From contig NZ_RBRE01000084.1 of the NCBI RefSeq assembly GCF_003700275.1, forward strand, positions 62,001-126,000: DNA of 64,000 bases, in the 5' to 3' direction. The position numbers and the translations under genes are program-made. Below are positions 17,901 through 25,237 of this stretch, in pieces. The first letter of the stretch is position 1; every line of letters starts with the position of its first letter. This stretch comes from Pseudomonas cichorii. Lineage in GTDB: Bacteria; Pseudomonadota; Gammaproteobacteria; Pseudomonadales; Pseudomonadaceae. The notes below the pieces were generated by a model. It had not been told where the DNA came from. It made no database searches and was given only the letters and a program-made list of their open reading frames with translations.

Positions 17901-18467
17901 CGGCGACATCGCGGCAATGGTGCGCCAATCAAACAGGAATTTCTGGGTGAAGGCGAACGACGCCCCTGCATAGGCGTCGCCCAGCAAAATATCCTCGGCC
18001 AGACTGACTGGATCGTTGGGATTGGTAATGCCATCCAGATAGCGACCGCCAATGACGCGACCATCCTCGCGTTTTCCTGCCTCCACCACCTCGATGTGGC
18101 TGGCCAGTGCTTCCAGTGCAGGCCTGAATTCGCTCACCAGACGGTGCGCTGCTTCTGCATCGGGCGCTTTCAGGAACAGCAGCACATCTCCACCGGTATC
18201 GCGCAGTTTGGGCGAATGGTTGAGTATCTTGCGGCTGACCGGAATTTCACGGCCCTGCCAACTGCTCCACAGTTCTGGCGCAAACGCTGCTACCAGCCCC
18301 GCAGGTTGGGGCGCAGCCTCGCTGGCCAGGGCCAGCTTGCGTATCACATCCAGTACCGCCTGCTGGCTGGCAGGTGTATGGTCCCGGAGCGTGATTGTGA
18401 GAATCTGACCGAATAGAGGCCGCAATAAAAGACCGCGTTGAGCTCCCGTGACGATGTTGGCAAACAT
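14961..18467 (-). CDS. DyP-type peroxidase / glycyl-radical enzyme fusion
   Basis: This single 1168-residue frame joins two enzymes. Residues about 1-375 are a dye-decolorizing (DyP) heme peroxidase: LDGITNP keeps the distal Asp (D145), DAHIHRAH gives the likely proximal heme His (H213), and LLRQALPFG the distal Arg (R231). Residues about 400-1168 are a pyruvate-formate-lyase-like glycyl-radical enzyme: ALGRLDQILWP, thiyl-radical C760 and base E762 in GCYEP, GATADGR, and the C-terminal VRMGGW with candidate radical G1144. GCxEP points to the dehydratase/lyase branch (glycerol or propanediol dehydratase, CutC) rather than to PFL itself, which uses a CC pair. There is no signal peptide. ATG at 18467 has an AAGGAAG site; one 54 bases upstream has none. 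No activase gene is adjacent. The substrate is unknown. Confidence 0.9.
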   Translation of the reverse strand: MFANIVTGAQRGLLLRPLFGQILTITLRDHTPASQQAVLDVIRKLALASEAAPQPAGLVAAFAPELWSSWQGREIPVSRKILNHSPKLRDTGGDVLLFLKAPDAEAAHRLVSEFRPALEALASHIEVVEAGKREDGRVIGGRYLDGITNPNDPVSLAEDILLGDAYAGASFAFTQKFLFDWRTIAAMSPDSEDAMIGRDTDGAILPQGPGDAHIHRAHVRDANGDNRKLLRQALPFGEQAGHAAREAGLMFVAFCNEQERFEKILHHMMGDMPDRPVDRLMSVVQGVAGAYWYVPAAAELDVAHVASVADTEEDPHWDVRSSNGYMFYNSQDYLHQMAEGGYAPGDPPGPRLLTLLGRTFSHWSDGWLRRQPFPRLPHLSTLVTPDEASVLQGSALLRKGLANQKTLADLLSSPHSRLARDNQLLRIYPEELLVGIIPDFTLGRGKEVVPYLNEQETITAWLKGQLNEWSAMGHVVPHYQHLVDLGLGGLLAQLQQKRAQPGLTAAQQDFYQGAIWSLEGVQRYLLNWAEHAEHTAAQATAAEDAQNMRDVAARLRHLSSQPPRDFHDGVQLIFSFHCCLHLLGELTALGRLDQILWPLLQKHPLDEARAQEIVDCLWLKMGENAFANRADITDYVNYGTTAVCGLGGNFPQGGGINQWVQQITVGGYVANDDAEPTGGVNPVTMLCLKAARRIPVNAPTLSLRVYKDMPQEILDAAAQSLLAGGAHPILYQDDKLCEALRRSGKDVSLRWSRDYAADGCYEPMLAGATEFAFANVTPMAALEQALNQGATYGAAGPIYLRGLKQTFRSPPAHEIDSFEKLQSQFLHQLEWLVIQTYNVILGAYGNLGEICPSPLLSTLIDGCVDSGRDLTNAGARFHMIAPLCVGVSNTIDSLYAIKKLVYDRETAITTLPELVDCLINDWGYTLIEPYQNELTGPAAAGERTRRYQEWRDIALQLPKWGSGNKEVDELGNWVMDHLIRLCVDVIRQPHPALQPLLDGIAKTYGQFEFVVTPGIGTFEGYVGDGAPCGATADGRRNGMPIASDLSPVPAPQDLAAAPAFRNIYQSLESWRNDAIDYGLSNASPVDMNISENFPLEDLKRFLRVYADGGTGSNLITLTCADLATYQAASKDPERYDLLRVRMGGWTEFYAVMFPMHQEQHQRRQYFTP

Positions 18468-18497
18468 GCGACTTCCTTGGCGATAGGATTGAAAAAA

Positions 18498-18550
18498 GCA
18501 ACGCTCGTAAAGGTTGCTCAAAAACGGTACTCCGGCAGCAGTACTGCGGA
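18498..18550 (-). other. Paired hairpins in the leader of the fusion gene
   Basis: Two inverted repeats lie just upstream of the start on the minus strand: AGCAAC/GGTTGCT-type arms around 18498-18519, and a CTCCG..CGGAG stem (about 18530-18550) containing the palindrome GCAGTACTGC (18538-18547). They could be an operator or a structured 5' leader. Confidence 0.4.
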
Positions 18551-18632
18551 GCAGGCGGCACCTGGTGGCATTAAATAGCCATTATTCGGGTTGAAAGTTA
18601 AACCAAATATAAGAAATGTTCCAACTGAACCG

Positions 18633-18717
18633 GTGTAGGAGTGAATTCATTCGCGAGACGGTATTTCAGGCGACATGTTCCTGTCGGATGTACTGACTCT
18701 TCGCGAATGAGTTGGCT
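18633..18717. repeat. Paired REP elements between the fusion gene and the pirin gene
   Basis: TAGGAGTGAATTCATTCGCGA (ending at 18655) faces an inverted copy with TCGCGAATGAG (18701-18711), separated by about 45 bases. This is the REPIN arrangement of pseudomonads. The right copy abuts the stop codon of the pirin gene. Confidence 0.75.
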
Positions 18718-18718
18718 C

Positions 18719-19573
18719 TTACCGGGGCAACTCAATCCTGCCAATTTCCCCCGGCACGCTCGGCCAGTCTCCCGCAGCCCAGCGAGCTTTTGCCTGTTCT
18801 ATCAGAGCCTTGTCGCTGGCCACGAAATTCCAGTTCATGCGTCGTGGGCCGTCCAGGGGGGCTCCGCCGATCAGCACGGCGTGGCAGTCGCTTTCTGCGC
18901 ACAGGTTAACCGCCTGGCCTGCGTCCAGTACCACGAGGCTGCGTGGCGTGATGGGTTCGCCATTCAGTGACGCTTCACCTTCAAGCACGTACAGGGCGCG
19001 TTCTTCGTGTTCGGCGGGGATCGGCAAGGTCGTTGCGTTCTGGAGGTGCAGTTCGGCGTACAAGGTAGGGGAAAGTACCGGTACGGGTGAGATCAGCCCG
19101 AAGCCATTGCCTGCAATCATGCGAATGCCAATTCCCATGTTTTCGCTGTAGGGGAGGCTGGATGCGGGGTGATGGCTGTAATGACCTGAGCCTTGTTCAT
19201 GTTCCTTCGGAGACGCCAGCCAGACCTGCAAGCCATGCATCCTCGATCCGCTGGCCTGCAATGGTGCGGGTGTACGTTCGATATGGGCGATGGCGCTGCC
19301 AGCGGTCATCCAGCTCACATCTCCGGGGCTGACCAGTTGATCGCTGCCCAGGCTGTCCTTGTGCTGTAGCTGACCCTCGAACAGGTAGGTCAGGGTCGAG
19401 AGGCCGATATGCGGGTGCTGGCGGATATCCATGCCGCTGCCTGGCGCATAAACGGTTTCCAGCATGTGATCGAAAAACACGAAAGGACCGACGCTTCGGC
19501 ATCCGGCCGAGGGCAGGGGGCGCAGAATGGGTTGTCCTTCCACGTCTTCGGCGCGCGGGGTGATGGTGGGCAT
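18719..19573 (-). CDS. Pirin family protein
   Basis: This 284-residue bicupin has the pirin N-terminal signature. DIRQHPHIGLSTLTYLFEG contains the two metal-binding His, and the second set lies further on in the same cupin (SAIAHIERT). Bacterial pirins bind Fe or another metal; some are quercetin dioxygenases and others regulate by protein contact. The pathway here is unknown. The preferred start is ATG at 19573; a TTG codon just before it is also open. Confidence 0.88.
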   Translation of the reverse strand: MPTITPRAEDVEGQPILRPLPSAGCRSVGPFVFFDHMLETVYAPGSGMDIRQHPHIGLSTLTYLFEGQLQHKDSLGSDQLVSPGDVSWMTAGSAIAHIERTPAPLQASGSRMHGLQVWLASPKEHEQGSGHYSHHPASSLPYSENMGIGIRMIAGNGFGLISPVPVLSPTLYAELHLQNATTLPIPAEHEERALYVLEGEASLNGEPITPRSLVVLDAGQAVNLCAESDCHAVLIGGAPLDGPRRMNWNFVASDKALIEQAKARWAAGDWPSVPGEIGRIELPR

Positions 19574-19621
19574 CAAGCTTTTCTCTGCAGGTCAGGGCAA
19601 TGTCCAAGCATATCGCAGGCA

Positions 19622-19645
19622 TAAAAAAAGCGCCTCGAAAGGCGC
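19622..19645 (-). terminator. Terminator of fabB
   Basis: Read on the minus strand, the stem GCGCCT/AGGCGC closes a TTCG loop and is followed by seven T residues, about 25 bases after the fabB stop. Confidence 0.88.
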
Positions 19646-19672
19646 CTTCTTCAGATTTGCTGCGAGGCCGTA

Positions 19673-20893
19673 TTACTGACCCTGCCAGCGCTTCAGAACC
19701 AGCGTGGCGTTGGTGCCGCCAAAGCCGAAGCTGTTGCTCATGACCAGGTCGAGCTTGGCGTCTTCGCGAGTCTCGCGCAGGATCGGCATGTCAGCGACAA
19801 CCGGGTCCAGTTCGTCGATGTTCGCGGAACCGGCAATGAAGTTGTTTTCCATCATCAGCAGGCAGTAGATCGCTTCGTGAACGCCAGCGGCGCCCAGCGA
19901 GTGACCGGACAGGCTCTTGGTCGAGCTAATGGCTGGAGCGTTGCTGCCGAAGACTTCACGTACACCTTCCATCTCTTTCGCGTCACCGACCGGGGTCGAG
20001 GTGCCGTGAGTGTTGAGATAGTCGATAGGGCCGTCAACGGTGGACAGAGCCATCTGCATGCAGCGGATTGCGCCTTCGCCGCTTGGAGCAACCATGTCGT
20101 AGCCGTCGGAGGTCGCGCCGTAGCCGACGATTTCCGCGTAGATCTTGGCGCCACGTGCCAGAGCGTGTTCCAGCTCCTCGACAACCACCATGCCGCCACC
20201 GCCGGCAATGACGAAACCGTCACGCTTGGCGTCGTAGGCGCGGGAGGCCTTTTCCGGGGTTTCGTTGTACTGTGTGGACAGCGCGCCCATGGCGTCGAAC
20301 AGGAACGACTGGCTCCAGTGTTCTTCTTCGCCACCGCCAGCAAAGACGATGTCCTGCTTGCCCAGCTGGATCTGCTCGACAGCGTTACCGATGCAGTGAG
20401 CACTGGTGGCGCAGGCGGACGAGATCGAGTAGTTCACGCCCTTGATCTTGAACGGTGTGGCCAGGCATGCCGAAACGGTGCTGCCCATGGTCCGCGTAAC
20501 GCGGTAAGGACCGACACGCTTGACGCCTTTTTCACGCAGGGTATCCAGCGCTTCCATCTGGTTCAGCGTGGAAGCGCCGCCGCTGCCGGCGATCAGGCCG
20601 GTGCGGACGTTGGAAACCTGATCTTCGCTCAGGCCGGAGTCGGCGATAGCGTCTTTCATCGCCAGGTAGGCATAGGCTGCCGCGTGGCCGACGAAACGGA
20701 AGATCTTGCGATCGATCAGTTCTTCCAGGTTGAGGTCGATGGAGCCGGAAACCTGGCTGCGCAGACCCATTTCGGCATATTCCGGATTGAACCGGATGCC
20801 AGGGCGGTTGGCACGCAGGTTGGCGGTGACGGTCTCTTTGTCATTGCCCAAGCAGGAAACAATGCCCAGACCAGTGATAACGACGCGGCGCAT
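19673..20893 (-). CDS. fabB: 3-oxoacyl-ACP synthase I
   Basis: This 406-residue condensing enzyme elongates acyl-ACP and is required for the unsaturated branch of type II fatty acid synthesis. The Cys-His-His triad is intact: C161 (SSACATS), H296 (NTHGTSTPVGD) and H331 (SGHSLGAAG). ATG at 20893 gives the family start MRRVVITGLGIVS. A longer open frame upstream overlaps fabA and is rejected. It follows fabA by 10 bases in the fabAB operon. Confidence 0.97.
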   Translation of the reverse strand: MRRVVITGLGIVSCLGNDKETVTANLRANRPGIRFNPEYAEMGLRSQVSGSIDLNLEELIDRKIFRFVGHAAAYAYLAMKDAIADSGLSEDQVSNVRTGLIAGSGGASTLNQMEALDTLREKGVKRVGPYRVTRTMGSTVSACLATPFKIKGVNYSISSACATSAHCIGNAVEQIQLGKQDIVFAGGGEEEHWSQSFLFDAMGALSTQYNETPEKASRAYDAKRDGFVIAGGGGMVVVEELEHALARGAKIYAEIVGYGATSDGYDMVAPSGEGAIRCMQMALSTVDGPIDYLNTHGTSTPVGDAKEMEGVREVFGSNAPAISSTKSLSGHSLGAAGVHEAIYCLLMMENNFIAGSANIDELDPVVADMPILRETREDAKLDLVMSNSFGFGGTNATLVLKRWQGQ

Positions 20894-20903
20894 GCGATTA
20901 CCC

Positions 20904-21419
20904 TTAGAAGTTTTCAGTGGAGGTGAAGACGCCGACCCGGAGGCCTTCGGCGGTGTAGATCTCGCGACCGTCGACAGTAACCGAGCCATCGGCGATGGCC
21001 AGGTTCAGCTTGCCTTTGAGAACGCGCTTGATCTGGATGTTATAGGTGACTTTTTTGGCGCTCGGCAAGACCTGGCCGAAGAACTTCACTTCGCCCGAAC
21101 CCAGTGCACGGCCACGGCCCGGCAGGCCCTGCCAGCCCAGGAAGAAACCGACCAGTTGCCACATGGCGTCGAGGCCCAGGCAGCCGGGCATTACCGGATC
21201 GCCTTCAAAGTGACAAGCGAAGAACCACAGGTCTGGATTGATATCCAGCTCAGCGACCAATTCACCTTTGCCGTACTTGCCGCCTTCTTCGCTGATGTGG
21301 GTGATGCGATCAACCATCAGCATGTTGGGGGCGGGCAATTGCGCGTTACCTGGTCCGAACAGCTCGCCGCGACTGCAGCGCAGCAGGTCTTCCCGGGTAA
21401 AGGCGTGTTGTTTGGTCAT
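20904..21419 (-). CDS. fabA: 3-hydroxydecanoyl-ACP dehydratase/isomerase
   Basis: This 171-residue hotdog-fold enzyme dehydrates 3-hydroxydecanoyl-ACP and isomerises the trans-2 product to cis-3, the entry point to unsaturated fatty acids. The active-site pair is H70 (ACHFEGDPVMPG) and D84. It is the first gene of fabAB, with GAGGAGC just upstream of its ATG. A palindrome further upstream suggests regulation. Confidence 0.98.
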   Translation of the reverse strand: MTKQHAFTREDLLRCSRGELFGPGNAQLPAPNMLMVDRITHISEEGGKYGKGELVAELDINPDLWFFACHFEGDPVMPGCLGLDAMWQLVGFFLGWQGLPGRGRALGSGEVKFFGQVLPSAKKVTYNIQIKRVLKGKLNLAIADGSVTVDGREIYTAEGLRVGVFTSTENF

Positions 21420-21568
21420 GCGAGCTCCTCAATAATCTTTGTGCGGCAAGATGGGGCGCCACTGGCCCTATCGCCAGTCCTGGCGGACTAATTCGCCAGG
21501 ACTCTGTCCGGCAGCCTACTCATAGACTGTTGCGTTGAAGTGAAAGTCACAGCGCAAGGGAAAATCAA

Positions 21569-21584
21569 AGTACACCTGTGCACT
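21569..21584. promoter_or_regulatory. Candidate DesT/FabR-type operator upstream of fabA
   Basis: AGTACACCTGTGCACT is an inverted repeat (AGTRCAC, two-base spacer, GTGYACT) lying 150 bases before the fabA start. TetR-family repressors FabR and DesT act on palindromes of this general shape upstream of unsaturated-lipid genes. The link to either protein is inference. Confidence 0.5.
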
Positions 21585-21641
21585 GAAATACGCCATTCGA
21601 CCGATATTACGGTGCGGTACGATCACCAAGACTGCCGCAAT

Positions 21642-23543
21642 TTAGCATTTATCGCCAGTCGCCGCTGTCCGAAAGGATAGCCAACGTTGTAAAACCTGCT
21701 GTAAATCAGCATGTTTGAAAGGTTTGGCGAGGTAGTCATTCATACCCGCCTGTAAACAGGCGTCACGGTCGCCCTGCAGAACATTGGCCGTCAGGGCGAT
21801 GATCGGCAGTTCGCCGAGCCCCGAAATCTGCCTGATTCGCCGGGTTGCCTCATAGCCATCCATGACCGGCAGTCGGCAATCCATGAGAATCAATGCATAG
21901 TTTCCCGCGCCGGCCTTGATCACCGCCTGGGCGCCGTCGACTGCAACATCTACCTTGCAGCCCATGTTGTGCAGCATGGCCATGACCACGGTGCGGTTGA
22001 CCGGGTTGTCCTCGACCAGCAACACCCGGCGCTCCTTGTAGCATGCTTCGATATTCGCCAGCGCTTGCACCTTGTCGGCGGCGGCCACGCGGCACAGCGG
22101 CAGCGGGATCTGCAGGGTGAAAACCGAACCAACGCCTTCTTCGCTCTGCGCATGCAGGGTCCCGCCCATGCGTTCGGCGAGCGTGCGGGCGATGGGCAGG
22201 CCGAGCCCGGTGCCGCCGTAGCGCCGCGAAATCGAGCTGTCGGCCTGCTTGAATGCATCGAACATGGACTCCAGCCGGTCGGCACGAATACCGATGCCGC
22301 TGTCGCGCACGATGCAGATGAAGCGCACCTGATCACCGTCCAGGTTTTCCCAGCCTACTTCGATGCGCACACTGCCCACTTCCGTGAACTTCAGGGCATT
22401 GCCGATCAGGTTGACCAGAATCTGGCGAATGCGGGTCGGGTCGCCCACCACGTTCAGCGCCTCCAGACCCGGCTGGATATGCCGTTCCAGCAACAGCTTG
22501 CGTTGCGCTGCGCTATGGCTGAAAGCCTGGGTCGAAGCATTGACCAGGTCGGCGAGATTGAATGTGATGCCTTCGATTTGCAGGGCATCGCGCTCGATGC
22601 GCGAGAAGTCGAGGATGTCGTTGATGACCCGCAGCAGGTGCTCGGTGGACTCGGTTGCCAGCGCCGAGTATTCGGCCTGCTCGTCGGTCATTCGGGTGGT
22701 TTCCAGCAGTTGCAGCATGCCCAGCACGCCATTCATCGGGGTGCGCAGTTCATGGCTCATCATTGCCAGAAAGTCTGATTTGGCCCGGTTGGCCTGTTCG
22801 GCTTCTTCCCGGGTCTGGATCAGTTGGGCCATGGAGCGTTGTTGCTCGGTGCTGGCCTTGTCCAGATTCGAGGCCAGATTATTGATGTGCCTGGCCAGTG
22901 CGCCCAGTTCCGCATCGTCGCTGACCGGCAAAGGTGTGTGGTAGTCGCCTTGCTGGATCGCCTTGAGCGCTTCGCCCATGTCGCTGATCGGTTGCGACAG
23001 GCTCAGGGCCAGCCGTCTGGCCAGCAGGAACGTAAATAGCAGGGCGAACAGCGCCAGAATCCCGGCCTTGAGCAGAATTTCCTGCTGGCGCTGACTGAAC
23101 GCTTCACTGGACATGCCCACCAGCACGCGACCCAGGTACTCCTCGGATGTCGCGATATTGTGATTCGCCCCAACATGCAGCGAATGGATCGGTGCCTGGA
23201 AGGTTTCGGTCTGCAAGGAGTGATTTTCGCTCTGATGCGGTTGTTCGATGTAGATCATGACATTGTTATCGCTGTCCTGAATTTCCACATAGCGGACATT
23301 GGGCATCGACAGCGTTGCGCGCATCAGGCTCTTGAGGGTTTCGATATCGCCGAGCACGACCCCGGTTTCTGCGGTCGGCGCCAGCTGGTTGGCGATCAGT
23401 TGGCCGATATGATTGAGTTCCTGGCGCAGATCCTGAATCCGCACGAAGGTAAAGAAGCTGACCAGCAGGAGTGTCAGGATCAGTGCCGGACCCAGGCTGA
23501 TGATCTGGGTGCGGGTATTGATGTCCCAGTGACGCAGTTTCAT
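21642..23543 (-). CDS. Hybrid sensor histidine kinase (PA1611-like)
   Basis: This 633-residue inner-membrane protein has TM1 (about 15-33), a periplasmic region with no named domain, TM2 (about 158-176), HAMP, and a HisKA domain with phosphoacceptor H264 (MMSHELRTP). An HATPase domain (DSGIG, GGTGLGL) and a C-terminal receiver with phosphoacceptor D555 (LMDCRLPVMDG) follow. There is no HPt domain, so it needs a partner to pass on phosphate. Architecture and position beside fabAB match P. aeruginosa PA1611, described as a RetS-binding kinase that affects the Gac/Rsm switch. Orthology is inferred from context. Confidence 0.88.
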   Translation of the reverse strand: MKLRHWDINTRTQIISLGPALILTLLLVSFFTFVRIQDLRQELNHIGQLIANQLAPTAETGVVLGDIETLKSLMRATLSMPNVRYVEIQDSDNNVMIYIEQPHQSENHSLQTETFQAPIHSLHVGANHNIATSEEYLGRVLVGMSSEAFSQRQQEILLKAGILALFALLFTFLLARRLALSLSQPISDMGEALKAIQQGDYHTPLPVSDDAELGALARHINNLASNLDKASTEQQRSMAQLIQTREEAEQANRAKSDFLAMMSHELRTPMNGVLGMLQLLETTRMTDEQAEYSALATESTEHLLRVINDILDFSRIERDALQIEGITFNLADLVNASTQAFSHSAAQRKLLLERHIQPGLEALNVVGDPTRIRQILVNLIGNALKFTEVGSVRIEVGWENLDGDQVRFICIVRDSGIGIRADRLESMFDAFKQADSSISRRYGGTGLGLPIARTLAERMGGTLHAQSEEGVGSVFTLQIPLPLCRVAAADKVQALANIEACYKERRVLLVEDNPVNRTVVMAMLHNMGCKVDVAVDGAQAVIKAGAGNYALILMDCRLPVMDGYEATRRIRQISGLGELPIIALTANVLQGDRDACLQAGMNDYLAKPFKHADLQQVLQRWLSFRTAATGDKC

Positions 23544-23796
23544 TGGCTGCGGGTCTTCTGGGCCGGGGAATGGATGGTTGCGTCCATGCTCTGTGCTCTG
23601 GAATTCGGGTCATAGCATTTGCGTCGGCGGCGCGGCGCACATAAGGCCGTTTACCGCGATCATCCATGCTGCATCGGCGCATGTTAACCGAGATGGGCGC
23701 GATTTCCATGGAACTTGTGGGACCCTGGTGGGCTCAGGTCCATGATCGATGGCGTTTCTGACAACGTTTGCCGCTGGCCGATGCGGCAACGCTCCG

Positions 23797-23802
23797 TATA
23801 AT
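23797..23802 (+). promoter_or_regulatory. Likely -10 element of the gpsA promoter
   Basis: A perfect TATAAT lies 40 bases before the gpsA start. No good -35 is seen at 16-18 bases. The 298-base divergent region between the kinase gene and gpsA holds no other gene. Confidence 0.45.
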
Positions 23803-23841
23803 GCGCCATCGCCAGTTGAATGGCCCTGGATGGATTGGTTT

Positions 23842-24867
23842 ATGACCACACAGCAACCTGTAGCGGTTCTTGGTGGCGGAAGCTTCGGCACCGCGATTGC
23901 GAACCTGTTGGCGCAGAACGGTCATCAGGTCTGCCAATGGATGCGCGACCCGGAGCAGGCCCAAGCGATTCGCGACAACCGTGAAAACCCTCGTTACCTC
24001 AAGGGCATCAAGGTGCGTCCTGAAGTCGAGCCGGTCACCGATCTGACGGCGGCTATCGATGCCTGCGAGCTGATTTTTGTCGCCTTGCCGTCGAGTGCCT
24101 TGCGCGCCGTACTGGCACCGCATGTCGAACGTCTGAATGGCAAGATGCTGGTCAGCCTGACCAAGGGCATCGAGGCGCAGAGCTTCAAGCTGATGAGCCA
24201 GATTCTCGAAGAGATCGTTCCCAAGGCGCGTATCGGCGTGTTGTCCGGACCGAATCTGGCCCGCGAAATCGCCGAGGATGCATTGACTGCGACAGTGGTC
24301 GCCAGCGAAGACGAAGCGCTGTGCCAGCGCGTCCAGGCAGCGTTGCATGGCCGCACCTTCCGGGTCTACGCCAGTGCCGACCGTTTTGGTGTCGAGTTGG
24401 GCGGTGCGCTGAAGAACGTCTATGCGATCATCGCGGGCATGGCCGTGGCGCTGGAGATGGGTGAGAACACCAAGAGCATGCTGATTACCCGCGCCCTGGC
24501 GGAAATGACCCGTTTTGCGGTCAGTCAGGGAGCCAATCCCATGACCTTCCTGGGCCTGGCCGGTGTCGGCGACCTGATCGTGACCTGTTCCTCGCCCAAG
24601 AGCCGCAATTACCAGGTGGGTTTCGCGCTTGGCCAGGGCTTGAGCCTCGACGAGGCAGTGAGCCGTCTGGGCGAAGTGGCCGAAGGTGTCAATACGCTCA
24701 AGGTGCTCAAGGTCAAGGCGCAGCAGGTGCAGGTCTATATGCCGTTGGTCGCCGGCCTGCATGCAATTCTTTTTGAAGGTCGTACGCTCAATCAGGTCAT
24801 CGAGGTGCTGATGCGCGCCGAGCCCAAGACTGACGTCGATTTCATTTCCACCACGGGATTCAACTGA
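23842..24867 (+). CDS. gpsA: Glycerol-3-phosphate dehydrogenase [NAD(P)+]
   Basis: This 341-residue cytosolic enzyme reduces dihydroxyacetone phosphate to sn-glycerol-3-phosphate for phospholipid synthesis. The NAD(P) motif GGGSFGTAIA is near residue 10. The substrate-site GALKNVYAIIAG with the catalytic Lys follows mid-protein, with SPKSRNYQVGFALGQG beyond it. ATG at 23842 gives the family start MTTQQPVAVLGGG. It heads a short plus-strand run with the DUF4389 gene and sixA. Confidence 0.96.
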   Translation: MTTQQPVAVLGGGSFGTAIANLLAQNGHQVCQWMRDPEQAQAIRDNRENPRYLKGIKVRPEVEPVTDLTAAIDACELIFVALPSSALRAVLAPHVERLNGKMLVSLTKGIEAQSFKLMSQILEEIVPKARIGVLSGPNLAREIAEDALTATVVASEDEALCQRVQAALHGRTFRVYASADRFGVELGGALKNVYAIIAGMAVALEMGENTKSMLITRALAEMTRFAVSQGANPMTFLGLAGVGDLIVTCSSPKSRNYQVGFALGQGLSLDEAVSRLGEVAEGVNTLKVLKVKAQQVQVYMPLVAGLHAILFEGRTLNQVIEVLMRAEPKTDVDFISTTGFN

Positions 24868-24892
24868 ATTCAAACTCATCAGGGAGAAGGTC

Positions 24893-25237
24893 TTGAACGA
24901 ATCGAAGATCCAGAAGAACGAATCGATCCTGCTGCGCATCCTCTGGATGCTGCTATTCGCAATCGTCTGGCAGGTCGCGGAAATTGTCCTGGCGGGTGTC
25001 GTGCTGGTGCAACTGGGCTATCGGATCATCTATGGCGCGCCCAGTGGCAGCCTGATGAACTTCGGTGACAGCCTGAGCCAGTTCCTGGCGCAGATTGGTC
25101 GCTTCGGCACTTTCCATAGCGATCAGAAACCCTGGCCCTTCGCCGACTGGCCGACGCCCCGGGCGCCGGATGGCGAGAGCGCGCATTACGTCGAACCCGC
25201 GCCGCATCCGGTGCGCGATGAAGAGCCAAAACTGTGA
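24893..25237 (+). CDS. DUF4389 family membrane protein
   Basis: This 114-residue protein has two hydrophobic helices (about 14-48) followed by a soluble, Pro-rich tail. It appears to start with TTG at 24893, justified by the ribosome-binding site AGGGAGAAGG directly before it and the absence of an in-frame ATG. It overlaps sixA by four bases (GTGA), so the two are translated together. The function of this family is not known; the context with gpsA and sixA is the standing arrangement in pseudomonads. Confidence 0.8.
   Translation: MNESKIQKNESILLRILWMLLFAIVWQVAEIVLAGVVLVQLGYRIIYGAPSGSLMNFGDSLSQFLAQIGRFGTFHSDQKPWPFADWPTPRAPDGESAHYVEPAPHPVRDEEPKL

Noticed and set aside
15984..18416. 810-codon open frame opposite the fusion gene
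   Set aside because: It has no family resemblance, is rich in Arg and Gln as expected for an antisense shadow of G+C-rich coding DNA, and the minus-strand frame carries unmistakable enzyme motifs.
20894..20989. N-terminal extension of fabB
   Set aside because: It overlaps fabA and is absent from the family.
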